Shown one piece after another: positions 8,559 to 16,038 of a stretch of 17,906 bases of DNA (positions are counted from its first letter, which is position 1; each line of letters opens with the position of its first letter). A program made the translations under genes and the position numbers. The notes beneath the pieces are model-generated. The model was not told the origin of the DNA. It saw only the letters and a program-made list of their open reading frames with translations, and did no database searches. The stretch comes from an uncultured bacterium (GTDB lineage Bacteria > Cyanobacteriota > Vampirovibrionia > Gastranaerophilales > Gastranaerophilaceae): the NCBI GenBank assembly GCA_947169755.1, contig CAMVQX010000018.1, forward strand, positions 1 to 17,906, read 5' to 3'.

Positions 8559-9518
8559 ACAGCCGCTGTGAATTTTACATCTGTTTAAAATGAATTCTGT
8601 AATATTCTTTTCAAGCTGAACTCCGTGATGGTGGTTAATTTCTTTTATAAAGTAACAGGGGCTTGTTACGTTTATTTCTATAATTTTTCCGTCAATAACG
8701 TCCAGTCCGACAAGCGGAAGCCCCAGTTTGTTCATTTCTTTTGCTACAGGCAAAAAGTTTGCCTTTTCCTCAGGAGTCAGTTCTGCTTTTATAATATTGT
8801 TGTCGCAGTGGTCATTAAATTTAAAATCATCATTTGATGGCAATTTTTGGATACACACATCTAAAACTTCATCCCCCAAGAATAGAACGCGCTTGTCACC
8901 AAATTTTGCTTTTTCAATATATTTTTGAACCATCAATTTTCTTTTGCCGTTATCAGTCATAGTATTAATAATTACAGCCGTATTTTTATCGCCTTTGGTT
9001 AATGTCATAACACCTGCACCAAAACAGCAGTTAAGCGGTTTTAAAACAATTTCATTGTGTTCATTCAAAAATTCCATTATATCTTTTTTTGATGATGTTA
9101 CGATATTTTCAGGCATTAGGTGATTAAATTTTACTGCGTGAAGTTTTTCGTTAAAATCTCTAATAGCTTTTGGATCATTTAGGATAAGAGTTTTTTCTCT
9201 GTCAACAAAATCGAATATATATGTAGAATTAATATAATCATTATCAACAGGAGGATCAGGTCTGAACATAACGAGTTGAAAATCGTTAATTTTGCGCTGC
9301 TCAATTTCTTTTTCGTAAAAAATATTTCCGTTATTTTCAAACGCTTTGTAACAATCAGCATAAGCAATACCTGACTTAAGGCTTAAATTATCAATCGTTG
9401 TAATCCAAACATCTTTATTAGACAGCAATAATTCTCTGATAATCCAAAAATTTGTAACTAAATTGTTAAATTCAAAATATTTTAGTTCTAACCTGTCGAT
9501 AACAAATAGAATATCCAT
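8544..9518 (-). CDS. ATP-grasp protein related to glutathione synthetase (GshB-like)
   Basis: The 324 residues align by eye along their length with bacterial glutathione synthetase (E. coli GshB, 316): FRPDPPVDNDYINSTY (85-100), LNDPKAIRDFNEKL (113-126), IVLKPL (157-162), KFGDKRVLFL (205-214), PLVGLDVIDGKIIEINVTSP (268-287). The C-terminal metal and ATP residues (E281, N283) are kept. Two functional loops differ: the glycine-rich ATP loop, KPLDGMGG in GshB, reads KPLNCCFG (160-167), and the RGNLAAGG region reads KFNDHCDN (233-240). Ligation of gamma-glutamylcysteine to glycine is therefore only one possibility; another ATP-grasp ligation is equally plausible. No gshA is in the window. The ATG at 9518 has AAAGG five bases upstream. 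The last codons overlap the tsaD end, and the terminal residues (from about 315) are encoded there. Confidence 0.85.
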   Translation of the reverse strand: MDILFVIDRLELKYFEFNNLVTNFWIIRELLLSNKDVWITTIDNLSLKSGIAYADCYKAFENNGNIFYEKEIEQRKINDFQLVMFRPDPPVDNDYINSTYIFDFVDREKTLILNDPKAIRDFNEKLHAVKFNHLMPENIVTSSKKDIMEFLNEHNEIVLKPLNCCFGAGVMTLTKGDKNTAVIINTMTDNGKRKLMVQKYIEKAKFGDKRVLFLGDEVLDVCIQKLPSNDDFKFNDHCDNNIIKAELTPEEKANFLPVAKEMNKLGLPLVGLDVIDGKIIEINVTSPCYFIKEINHHHGVQLEKNITEFILNRCKIHSGCLLHS

Positions 9519-9546
9519 GTTAACCTTTCTGTTTTATAATCATTCT

Positions 9547-9565
9547 GTTATAATGTTATTATAAC
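9547..9565. promoter_or_regulatory. Perfect 8-bp inverted repeat upstream of the GshB-like gene
   Basis: GTTATAAT, three bases, then ATTATAAC form an exact dyad 29 bases upstream of the GshB-like start. Each arm contains a -10-like TATAAT, one per strand. It could be an operator, an overlapping pair of promoter elements, or chance in AT-rich DNA. A nearby direct repeat ACAATACT (9564-9571 and 9585-9592, 21-bp period) adds some weight to a binding site. Confidence 0.35.
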
Positions 9566-9610
9566 AATACTTTAACCATATAACACAATACTCAACATGA
9601 ACAATTTTTG

Positions 9611-9679
9611 TAATATTTCTTAATATTTTGATAAAAAAAGGCAATAAAAATTTTGCCCAAGTGTTAATATAAATATAAA
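9611..9679 (+). promoter_or_regulatory. Candidate promoter with AT-rich upstream element for the 266-residue gene
   Basis: TATAAA at 9674-9679 is preceded after 17 bases by TTTTGC (9651-9656), or after 15 bases by TTGCCC (9653-9658). Just upstream are A/T tracts and TAATATTT repeated at a 10-bp period (9611 and 9621), resembling an UP element. Arms GGCAA (9640-9644) and TTGCC (9653-9657) flank the -35 region. This accounts for the right half of the 195-base gap. Visual prediction only. Confidence 0.38.
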
Positions 9680-9713
9680 GTGTGTATTAATTTTAAATGA
9701 AAGGTAGAAAATT

Positions 9714-10514
9714 ATGGCAGTAGAAGCAGTAAATGGTGTAGACCAACAACAAAGAACCCAGCACTCAGTTGGTGCCGCAATAGGTACTGGTGTAGTAGGT
9801 GGTGGTTTAGGATATTTAGGTGGCTATTTAGCTACAAATAAACGTCCTGATTTAGACAAGGTATTTGCAATGCCGAATGACAAGTTTGAAGCAGCTACAA
9901 AAGATGCTGAAGGCGAAGTAAAAACCGCAGCAGATACGATTGCTGACGCAAGAAAACAAGTCGCAAAGGTTAAAAACGATGCTAGAACAGCATATAGTCA
10001 GGCTATAACTATTGAGCCATTAGCTGCTGATGCAGAAGCTGTTACAACATTCAATGCTAAAAAAGATGCATACCTTAATAAAATCTTAGAAAAAATTAAT
10101 GAAGGCAAAGAAGAATCTGCAAAAGTAACAGATATCAAGAATGCAACTAAAGCAGATGTTGCAAAAGCAAAGAGAGCTTTAAAAGATTCAACTGAAGCTA
10201 CAGAATATAGAGAAGCTAAAGTTGCTTTACGTAAAGCTAAAACGACATCCTTGAGAAGTTCTGAAGATGCTACTACAAAGTCTATTGTAGAAGGATTTGA
10301 TAAAGCTGGTGAAAAAGCTACTGAAAAAATGAATGAGTTAAAAGGTAAAGAAGAAATTAAACAAGCATTCGAAAAAATCCAATCATTGTTCAAGAAAGAA
10401 CACAGTGCTAAGACTGCTTGGATTGCAGCAGCAGCTGCCGCAGCAGTAGGTTTGATTGCAGGCTATATGCTCAGCGGCAAACCGGCAGAAGCACCACAAG
10501 AAACTCAAGCTTAA
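9714..10514 (+). CDS. Unknown helical protein with hydrophobic segments at both ends
   Basis: I do not recognise this 266-residue protein as a named family. Residues 18-40 are a glycine-zipper-like hydrophobic stretch (G20, G24, G26, G29-31, G33, G36-37). Residues ~45-230 are rich in Lys, Glu, Ala and Thr with few hydrophobic or aromatic residues and no cysteine, probably long amphipathic helices or coiled coil. Residues 235-254 are an alanine-rich probable membrane helix ending in GLIAGYML, followed by a short tail with two prolines. There is no cleavable signal peptide of the usual form. The C-terminal part recalls the layout of DUF883/YqjD-ElaB inner-membrane proteins, but that is architecture only. 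AAAGG lies nine bases before the ATG (9714). Its own promoter region and a strong terminator make it a single-gene transcription unit, probably well expressed. Confidence 0.85.
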   Translation: MAVEAVNGVDQQQRTQHSVGAAIGTGVVGGGLGYLGGYLATNKRPDLDKVFAMPNDKFEAATKDAEGEVKTAADTIADARKQVAKVKNDARTAYSQAITIEPLAADAEAVTTFNAKKDAYLNKILEKINEGKEESAKVTDIKNATKADVAKAKRALKDSTEATEYREAKVALRKAKTTSLRSSEDATTKSIVEGFDKAGEKATEKMNELKGKEEIKQAFEKIQSLFKKEHSAKTAWIAAAAAAAVGLIAGYMLSGKPAEAPQETQA

Positions 10515-10540
10515 TCGTCATAATTTTTACACATATAATA

Positions 10541-10568
10541 AAAAAAGACCGAGAAATCGGTCTTTTTT
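10541..10568. terminator. Bidirectional intrinsic terminator
   Basis: A perfect 12-bp stem has arms 10541-10552 (AAAAAAGACCGA) and 10557-10568, closed by a GAAA (GNRA) tetraloop. The six A's and six T's at its ends give a U-tract on either strand. It lies 26 bases after the 266-residue gene and 18 bases after the stop of the convergent UPF0173 gene, and should serve both. Confidence 0.93.
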
Positions 10569-10586
10569 ATGTATTACAAAAAACTG

Positions 10587-11249
10587 TTATTGAACTTTGC
10601 TTGGATCCAATACTACACAATTTGAATTGTTAATCTGAACAAGCTGCATAAATTTTTGAACATCTGCCTGAATTTCAGGGAATGTGTTGTAATGCATCGG
10701 AATAACTGTTTGTGCACCCAACCAATGTGCTGCAACGGCTGCATGTTCTGCATCCATTGTATAATGTCCGCCAATCGGTAACATTGCGATATTAGGACGA
10801 TACAATTCTTTAATAGTCTTCATTTCGTTTGTTAATGCAGTATCGCCTGCGTGATAAATTCTTACGTTTTCTGTATCAATTACAACACCAGCAGCAGAAC
10901 CGCCATATCTTCCGTCAGGTAATGAATTTGAATGGAATGCCGGAACAAATACTACGCGACCCCAATCATAATTAATCCAACCGCCTAAACCTATCGGTTT
11001 TACTTTGCAACCTTGTTGTTCACAATATTTTGCAAGTTCAAACACCGCTGTAATTGTTGCATCTTTTTCTTTTGCAATTTCAATTGCATCACCTAAATGA
11101 TCACCATGTCCGTGTGTTACGAAAATATCAGTGATATTTGCTTCGTGCCAATTGTAATTTTGATTGTTGTTAATATAAGGGTCAATCATAATTGAGTTGT
11201 TAGTTAACTTAATCTCAAATGCACTGTGCCCTATGTACTTTAAATCCAT
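10587..11249 (-). CDS. UPF0173 metal-dependent hydrolase, metallo-beta-lactamase fold
   Basis: This 220-residue cytoplasmic protein belongs to the UPF0173 (YtkL-like) branch of the metallo-beta-lactamase superfamily. The start MDLKYIGHSAF is the family hallmark. All metal-binding positions are present: H46, H48, D50 and H51 in THGHGDH, H106 in PAFHSNS, H133 and D136 in HAGDT, H162 in PIGGHYTM, and H186 in IPMHYNTFP. The physiological substrate of the family is not established; its members resemble the UlaG-like metallo-hydrolases. The start at 11249 has a near-perfect AAGGAGG seven bases upstream, the strongest ribosome site in the window. The gene is monocistronic between ribD (divergent, 45 bases) and the shared terminator. 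Confidence 0.95.
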   Translation of the reverse strand: MDLKYIGHSAFEIKLTNNSIMIDPYINNNQNYNWHEANITDIFVTHGHGDHLGDAIEIAKEKDATITAVFELAKYCEQQGCKVKPIGLGGWINYDWGRVVFVPAFHSNSLPDGRYGGSAAGVVIDTENVRIYHAGDTALTNEMKTIKELYRPNIAMLPIGGHYTMDAEHAAVAAHWLGAQTVIPMHYNTFPEIQADVQKFMQLVQINNSNCVVLDPSKVQ

Positions 11250-11277
11250 AAATTTGCCTCCTTCTTATTTTTAATTT

Positions 11278-11284
11278 TATTATA
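11278..11284. promoter_or_regulatory. Back-to-back -10 elements between the UPF0173 gene and ribD
   Basis: The same seven bases read TATTAT rightward (11278-11283, toward ribD) and TATAAT leftward (11284-11279, toward the UPF0173 gene). A TTGCCT at 11254-11259 is a possible -35 for ribD with an 18-base spacer, though it also overlaps the complement of the UPF0173 ribosome site. The ribD -10 ends 11 bases before its ATG; a TACAAT at 11283-11288 is an alternative, six bases before it. The UPF0173 leader would be about 25-30 bases and includes AAGGAGG. Confidence 0.38.
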
Positions 11285-11294
11285 CAATATAAAT

Positions 11295-12329
11295 ATGGAT
11301 TACGAAAAATATATGAACATCTGTATACAATTGGCCAAAAACGGAGAAGGAAATGTCTCTCCTAATCCGCTTGTCGGCTGTGTCGTATTGGATAAAGATG
11401 ACAATCAAATTTCAACAGGTTTTCATGCGAAATACGGGCAAAATCATGCTGAACGTGATGCACTTTTAAAACTCTCTAACGGTGAAGAAAAAGACGGAAC
11501 ATTGATTGTAAATCTAGAACCCTGCTCACATTTTGGCAAAACTCCGCCATGCACTGATTTGATTATTGAACGTGGAATAAAAAAAGTTGTTTTAGGTATG
11601 CGCGATGTTAATCCGAAAGTCTCCGGAATTCAAAAACTTCAAGATGCCGGAATTGAGGTTGTTGAAGGTGTTTTAGAAGATGAATGTAAAAAACTTAATG
11701 AGATTTTTATAAAAAATATGACTGAAAATAAGCCATTTATCGCTTTAAAAACAGCCACCACACTAGATGGAAAAATTGCAACAAGTTCCGGTTCATCTAA
11801 ATGGATAACATCAGAAATAGCCCGAGAAGAAGTTAAGAAAATTAGGAACAGATATGATGCAATTCTGACAACATCTTCAACTATTCTAAAAGATAATCCC
11901 AAAATGATTCATAAGAAAAAAATAATTTTAGACAGAAATTTAAAAACTAATTTAGAAGCAGATATTTATAAAAACGGTGAAATTTACCTTTTTAATGAAA
12001 CGTTAGATATGTTTGAAGGCGGAGTAAATTTTATAAAAGCACCAATAAAAGAAGATAAAATTGACTTAAATTTTGTGTTTGAAAAAGCCTGGGAACTTGG
12101 CATCAAAAGTATTTTAATTGAAGCCGGAGGACATTTGAACGGCAATGCATTAGAATATGTTGATAAAATTTATCAATTCATTGCTCCTAAAATTGCAGGT
12201 GATAATTCTGCCTTGTCTTGTTTTGATTACAGAAAAATAACAGAAATATCAGAATGTAAAAATTTTACAATTCAAGCAACTGAAATGTTTGGAAATGACG
12301 TTTTAATAACTTACTATGCTATTCAATAA
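11295..12329 (+). CDS. ribD: Bifunctional riboflavin biosynthesis deaminase/reductase RibD
   Basis: RibD carries out two steps after GTP cyclohydrolase II: deamination of the pyrimidine ring, then NADPH-dependent reduction of the ribosyl side chain. Residues 1-~145 are the cytidine-deaminase-like domain, with PNPLVGCVV (23-31), zinc ligand H51 and proton-shuttling E53 in HAERDAL, and zinc ligands C77 and C86 in EPCSHFGKTPPC. Residues ~147-344 are the reductase domain, with LKTATTLDGKIA (151-162), SKWITS, RYDAILTTSSTILKDNP (186-202) and IEAGG. At 344 residues it is slightly shorter than many RibD proteins (~360-370), with shortened loops after DNP. No other rib gene is nearby and the gap is too short for an FMN riboswitch. 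No Shine-Dalgarno precedes the ATG. Its stop overlaps dnaX by 11 bases. Confidence 0.97.
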   Translation: MDYEKYMNICIQLAKNGEGNVSPNPLVGCVVLDKDDNQISTGFHAKYGQNHAERDALLKLSNGEEKDGTLIVNLEPCSHFGKTPPCTDLIIERGIKKVVLGMRDVNPKVSGIQKLQDAGIEVVEGVLEDECKKLNEIFIKNMTENKPFIALKTATTLDGKIATSSGSSKWITSEIAREEVKKIRNRYDAILTTSSTILKDNPKMIHKKKIILDRNLKTNLEADIYKNGEIYLFNETLDMFEGGVNFIKAPIKEDKIDLNFVFEKAWELGIKSILIEAGGHLNGNALEYVDKIYQFIAPKIAGDNSALSCFDYRKITEISECKNFTIQATEMFGNDVLITYYAIQ

Positions 12330-14154
12330 CTTTTCCGTCAAAAAGGTCAATGACCATATTTACATTATCTGAATGCATTGAAGCTGCCAATTTTTCAGCA
12401 TCTTTTACTACTGTTTCAGGCTGTTTAACTTCAGATTTTAATTCTTCAACTTCTTCCTGGTCTAATTCAGGTGCTTCTATAGGCTTTGGCCTTGGTTTAG
12501 GCTGCTGCTTTACATCAACTTTTGGCTGTTCAACCACTTCATCACCTGCTTGCGGAAGTCGTATTATTACATTTGAACCTGTTTGGTTGAATAATGCATC
12601 AACTGCAGCTATGATTGCCTGATTTTTTGTGCCCGATTGAACTTGTTTCATGAAAATTTCACTTTTCATAGAAATTACAGTTTCTTCCGGCGAAATCTTA
12701 ACAGGTGTAGCCCACTGAATCAAAAGAGCACGAGTCGGAGCACTTGAAAGGGCTGCAAGCAATTGTTCCCATAATTTGTGTAAGTCTGCACCGTCTATAG
12801 GTCTTGATTTAGGCATAGGGGAAAAATCTTCGTTATTTGAAAGTTTTTCTTCTTTTGTAGCAGCTTCAACCGGTTGTAATTTTGGCTGTTCTTCTTTAAT
12901 CGTTTCGGCTTTTTCTTGTTTCGTTGGTGTTTTTTCTTTTAATAATTCGGGTTTGACGTGAATCTCAGGTTTGGTAACAGGTTGTGTTTTTAATGGTTTT
13001 ACCTCAACTGCTCCGCCTTCTAATCTTGTCAATCTGTTTTGAAGTTCTGCAAGTTTTGTATTTTCTGTTAAGTTTGCCAAGTCTATTATGCCTACTTCCA
13101 ACCATAATCGCGGATTATTTGTTAATTTCAATTCTTTTATATATTCAGAACATTTGTCAATCAAAAACATTATTTGATGAGTTTCAATATTTTCGCATTG
13201 TTTCTGCAAAAGTTCAAGCTGAGCATCGTTTGCTTGTGTAAGTTCAAAAGCTATATCCTTAGAACAATTTTTTGCAATTAAAAGATTCTTCAAATAGTCC
13301 ATAAGATTAGACATTATTTGGACAGGTTCATTGCCATTATTATATATATTTTCAAGTATTTCTAAAGCTTCCTGTGGTTTAGAATTAACAATTTTGTCCG
13401 AAAGATTATTCAATGTATCAAATGATAATCTGCCAAGCAAATTATTTATATCTTCTGTTGTAATATCATCACCCAAAACACTTAGTTGATCTAACAATGC
13501 AATACTGTCTCGCATTCCGCCTGCAGAATTCTTAGCAATCGTATACAGCGCATCATCTGTGATTTTTATACCTTCTTTGTCAGAAATATATCTAAGATGT
13601 TTTACAATATCTTCAGTTGTAATACGTTTGAAATCAAATCTTTGACAGCGGCTTTTTATTGTATCCAAAACTTTGTGTACTTCAGTTGTCGCAAGTATAA
13701 AGATTACATTTTTCGGCGGTTCTTCTAATGTTTTTAATAATGCATTAAAAGCCGTAGTTGACAGCATATGAACTTCGTCTATTATGTAAATCTTATATCT
13801 GCTGTTTACGGGAGCATACATCACCTTTTCCAAAATATTTTGCGCATCTTCAACTTTTCTGTTACTTGCAGCATCAATTTCTATAACATCCATTGGGGTT
13901 GAATTTGTTATATCGACACAATTTTCACAGACACCGCAAGGATTTATTGTAGGACCTTCTTTACAGTTTAGAGATTTTGCAAAAATTCTGGCAGTAGAAG
14001 TTTTACCAGTACCTCTCGGACCTGTAAAAAGATAAGCGTGAGAAATTTTATTTAATTCAATAGCATTTCTTAAAGCTTTTTTTATATGCTCTTGTCCCAC
14101 AACTTCTTCAAGTTTTTGCGGACGATATTTTCTGTACAAAGGTATATAATTCAT
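12319..14154 (-). CDS. dnaX: DNA polymerase III subunit gamma/tau
   Basis: This is the clamp-loader ATPase that loads the sliding clamp and links polymerases in the replisome. Of 611 residues, the N-terminal AAA+ part contains Walker A GPRGTGKT (45-52), zinc cysteines C64, C73, C76 and C79, Walker B IIDEVH (124-129), sensor 1 ATTE (155-158), the SRC arginine finger (168-170) and sensor 2 GGMRD. The clamp-loader collar follows to ~375. A Lys/Pro/Glu-rich linker (~390-455) then leads to a tau-type region (~458-611) with LWEQLLAALSS and ending in VIDLFDGKVIE. No intein interrupts it. I saw no convincing slippery heptamer in the correct frame for making a short gamma form. It shares 11 bases tail to tail with ribD. 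Start 14154 gives the canonical RKYRP N-terminus and has no Shine-Dalgarno. Confidence 0.97.
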   Translation of the reverse strand: MNYIPLYRKYRPQKLEEVVGQEHIKKALRNAIELNKISHAYLFTGPRGTGKTSTARIFAKSLNCKEGPTINPCGVCENCVDITNSTPMDVIEIDAASNRKVEDAQNILEKVMYAPVNSRYKIYIIDEVHMLSTTAFNALLKTLEEPPKNVIFILATTEVHKVLDTIKSRCQRFDFKRITTEDIVKHLRYISDKEGIKITDDALYTIAKNSAGGMRDSIALLDQLSVLGDDITTEDINNLLGRLSFDTLNNLSDKIVNSKPQEALEILENIYNNGNEPVQIMSNLMDYLKNLLIAKNCSKDIAFELTQANDAQLELLQKQCENIETHQIMFLIDKCSEYIKELKLTNNPRLWLEVGIIDLANLTENTKLAELQNRLTRLEGGAVEVKPLKTQPVTKPEIHVKPELLKEKTPTKQEKAETIKEEQPKLQPVEAATKEEKLSNNEDFSPMPKSRPIDGADLHKLWEQLLAALSSAPTRALLIQWATPVKISPEETVISMKSEIFMKQVQSGTKNQAIIAAVDALFNQTGSNVIIRLPQAGDEVVEQPKVDVKQQPKPRPKPIEAPELDQEEVEELKSEVKQPETVVKDAEKLAASMHSDNVNMVIDLFDGKVIE

Positions 14155-14160
14155 GATAAT

Positions 14161-14169
14161 ATTATATCA
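14161..14169 (-). promoter_or_regulatory. Extended -10 of dnaX, leaderless arrangement
   Basis: On the minus strand TGATATAAT occupies 14169-14161, a perfect extended -10 (TG-n-TATAAT). Six bases separate it from the dnaX ATG at 14154. There is no clear -35, which extended -10 promoters often do without. It lies in the 40-base divergent gap with the LD-carboxypeptidase gene. Confidence 0.5.
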
Positions 14170-14194
14170 GAACTTATGCAAAAAAGGATAGATT

Positions 14195-15019
14195 ATGAAC
14201 TTAATTAAACCGCCATTGTTAAAACGGGGAGATACAATAGGAATATTGGCTGTTTCCGGTGCTATAGATGATGATTCAAATCTTAAGCGTGCTGTTGAGT
14301 TTTTTGAAGATAAAGGCTTTAAAGTAAAATTAAGTAATAATGTCTATTCAAAGTACAGATATATGGCAGGCACTGACGAAGAACGTGTTAATGCTCTGCA
14401 TGATATGTTTCTCGATGAATCTGTTAATGCAATAATTGCTTTGCGCGGCGGGTATGGTGCAATTAGACTTTTGGATAAAATTGATTACAGTATAATCAGA
14501 AAAAACCCGAAAATATTTTGCGGATATTCAGATATTACTGCGCTAAACGTAATGTTTTTAAAATGTGCGGGGCTTATAACATATTCAGGGCCGATGATTA
14601 TGAGCGATTTTGGCATTGAAAATCAAAACATATATACAATTGAAAAATTTTTTGATGCTGTAATGAATGATAAATTTGATTATCAAGGGAATTTTTGGGG
14701 CGGAAACCTTTCAACTCTTGTTTCTTTGTGCGGACAAGATTTTATACCCGATTACAAATTTGACTTTTTTGTAGAAGATTTAAACGAGCCTGTTTATAAA
14801 ATTGATAAAATGATGACTCAATTGCTAAATATCCGCCAGTTTAAGAAAAATATTAAATCTGTTTATTTGGGCGACTTCTTGGATGTTGATAATAAACAGT
14901 GGCTAGATGAATTGTTTGTTGAAATATGTCAGAATTTGAGTGTTCCTTTAATAAAGGACTTTCCGGTATCGCATGGCGATAAAAAAGCTACAGTTTGTTT
15001 GGGCAGTTTTAAATTTTAA
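14195..15019 (+). CDS. LD-carboxypeptidase family protein (S66, LdcA/MccF type)
   Basis: S66 peptidases are cytoplasmic serine hydrolases. LdcA removes the terminal D-Ala from recycled muropeptide tetrapeptides, and MccF relatives give microcin C immunity. The 274 residues show KPPLLKRGDTIGILAVSG at the N-terminus, ALRGGYGAIRLLDKIDY (82-98), nucleophile S112 in the GYSDITAL elbow (110-117), FWGGNLSTLVSLCG (167-180), the acidic segment FVEDLNEPVYKID (192-204) supplying the triad glutamate, and H260 in the C-terminal VSHGD. It is about 25-30 residues shorter than typical LdcA, mostly in the C-terminal part, but the triad is complete. Recycling of peptidoglycan is more likely than immunity, with no microcin genes around. 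AAGGA lies six to seven bases before the ATG. The sigma-factor gene follows after 65 bases, possibly in the same transcript. Confidence 0.92.
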   Translation: MNLIKPPLLKRGDTIGILAVSGAIDDDSNLKRAVEFFEDKGFKVKLSNNVYSKYRYMAGTDEERVNALHDMFLDESVNAIIALRGGYGAIRLLDKIDYSIIRKNPKIFCGYSDITALNVMFLKCAGLITYSGPMIMSDFGIENQNIYTIEKFFDAVMNDKFDYQGNFWGGNLSTLVSLCGQDFIPDYKFDFFVEDLNEPVYKIDKMMTQLLNIRQFKKNIKSVYLGDFLDVDNKQWLDELFVEICQNLSVPLIKDFPVSHGDKKATVCLGSFKF

Positions 15020-15084
15020 TTATGTATGCAACAAAACTCAAAAATCTTCGTCTAAGATAACAAGATTATTTTGGAGGAAATAAA

Positions 15085-16035
15085 ATGTACTGTGGGGAAG
15101 ATTTGTATGAGGATTTGCACAATAAAATAGTGGAATCTGTTGAAACTATTAGTATGGATGATGAAGCAGAGCCTAAAACTTTTAATTCGATAGCTAATGA
15201 TGATGATATTTTGCAGATGTATTTAAAAGATATAGGTAAGGTTAAACTTTTGACTTTTACTCAAGAAAAAGAGTTGGGTAAAAAAATAAAAAATGGCTCA
15301 AATTCAGAAGCCGACATTGCAAAACGAAAACTTGTTCAAGCAAATTTAAGACTGGTTGTAAGTATTGCAAAAAAGTATATCGGTCAGGGAGTTTTGTTTA
15401 TGGACTTGGTCCAAGAAGGCTCACTCGGTTTAATAAAGGCTGCAGAACGATTTGATTATTCAAAAAATTTTAAATTTTCAACTTATGCGACTTGGTGGAT
15501 AAAACAGACAATTATTCGTGCTATATCAAATAATTCTCGCACGATAAGAATTCCTGTTCACATGACTGATAAGATTCGAAAATATAAAAAAATTCTTACT
15601 GTTTTGTCTTTTGAATTAGGAAGAGAACCCTCAGATTCGGAGGTTTGTGATAGACTTCAAATACCTTTGAAACAGTTAAATGCTATTAAAAAGGCAATTA
15701 TTAAAGAACCTATTAGTCTGGAAACGCCTGTTACTGATGATTTGAATGTTGGGGATTATATTGAAGACAAATCCTACAACTCACCTGAAGAACATGTGAA
15801 AAATAATTTATTGTCCGGAAGTATTGAGGAATTACTCTCAACTTTACCTGAGCGCGAAAAGAAGATAATTTCGTGCAGATTCGGAATAAACGGAGAATCT
15901 CAAAAAACGTTGGAACAATTAGGTAAACTAATGGGTTATTCAAAAGAAAGAATAAGGCAACTTGAAGATAGCGCATTAACAAGAATGCGCAATAAAAAGG
16001 AATTTCAACATTTTAGAGACTTTGTAGGAAATTAA
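15085..16035 (+). CDS. RNA polymerase sigma-70 family factor, group-2 like
   Basis: This 316-residue sigma factor has regions 1.2 to 4.2 and lacks the long acidic N-terminus of a primary RpoD. Region 1.2 is DDDILQMYLKDIGKV (39-53). Region 2 runs from NLRLVVSIAKKYIG through DLVQEGSLGLIKAAERFDY, KFSTYATWWIKQTIIRAI and RTIRIPVHM (87-160), so the -10 recognition helix closely matches housekeeping sigma. Region 3 is ~161-245. Region 4.2 is the helix-turn-helix TLEQLGKLMGYSKERIRQLEDSALTRMR (275-302), with several substitutions relative to the common RpoD sequence. The short N-terminus (1-38) is acidic. This fits a group 2 (SigB/RpoS-like) alternative factor, though a short primary sigma cannot be excluded from the window. 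The start has GGAGG about seven bases upstream. It ends 3 bases from the convergent recN stop. Confidence 0.93.
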   Translation: MYCGEDLYEDLHNKIVESVETISMDDEAEPKTFNSIANDDDILQMYLKDIGKVKLLTFTQEKELGKKIKNGSNSEADIAKRKLVQANLRLVVSIAKKYIGQGVLFMDLVQEGSLGLIKAAERFDYSKNFKFSTYATWWIKQTIIRAISNNSRTIRIPVHMTDKIRKYKKILTVLSFELGREPSDSEVCDRLQIPLKQLNAIKKAIIKEPISLETPVTDDLNVGDYIEDKSYNSPEEHVKNNLLSGSIEELLSTLPEREKKIISCRFGINGESQKTLEQLGKLMGYSKERIRQLEDSALTRMRNKKEFQHFRDFVGN

Positions 16036-16038
16036 TAT

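Noticed and set aside
11250..11294. FMN riboswitch ahead of ribD
   Set aside because: Only 45 bases separate ribD from the divergent gene, too short for the aptamer, and no conserved aptamer bases were seen.
12930..12935. Run of six T's (A's in the dnaX sense) as a possible programmed frameshift site
   Set aside because: In the reading frame it is GAA AAA ACA, so it does not form a correct slippery heptamer, and no stem-loop was seen after it.
15044..15058. Small hairpin ATCTT-CGTCT-AAGAT ahead of the sigma-factor gene
   Set aside because: The stem is only five mostly A-T pairs and has no T-tract, so it is too weak to call a terminator or regulator.
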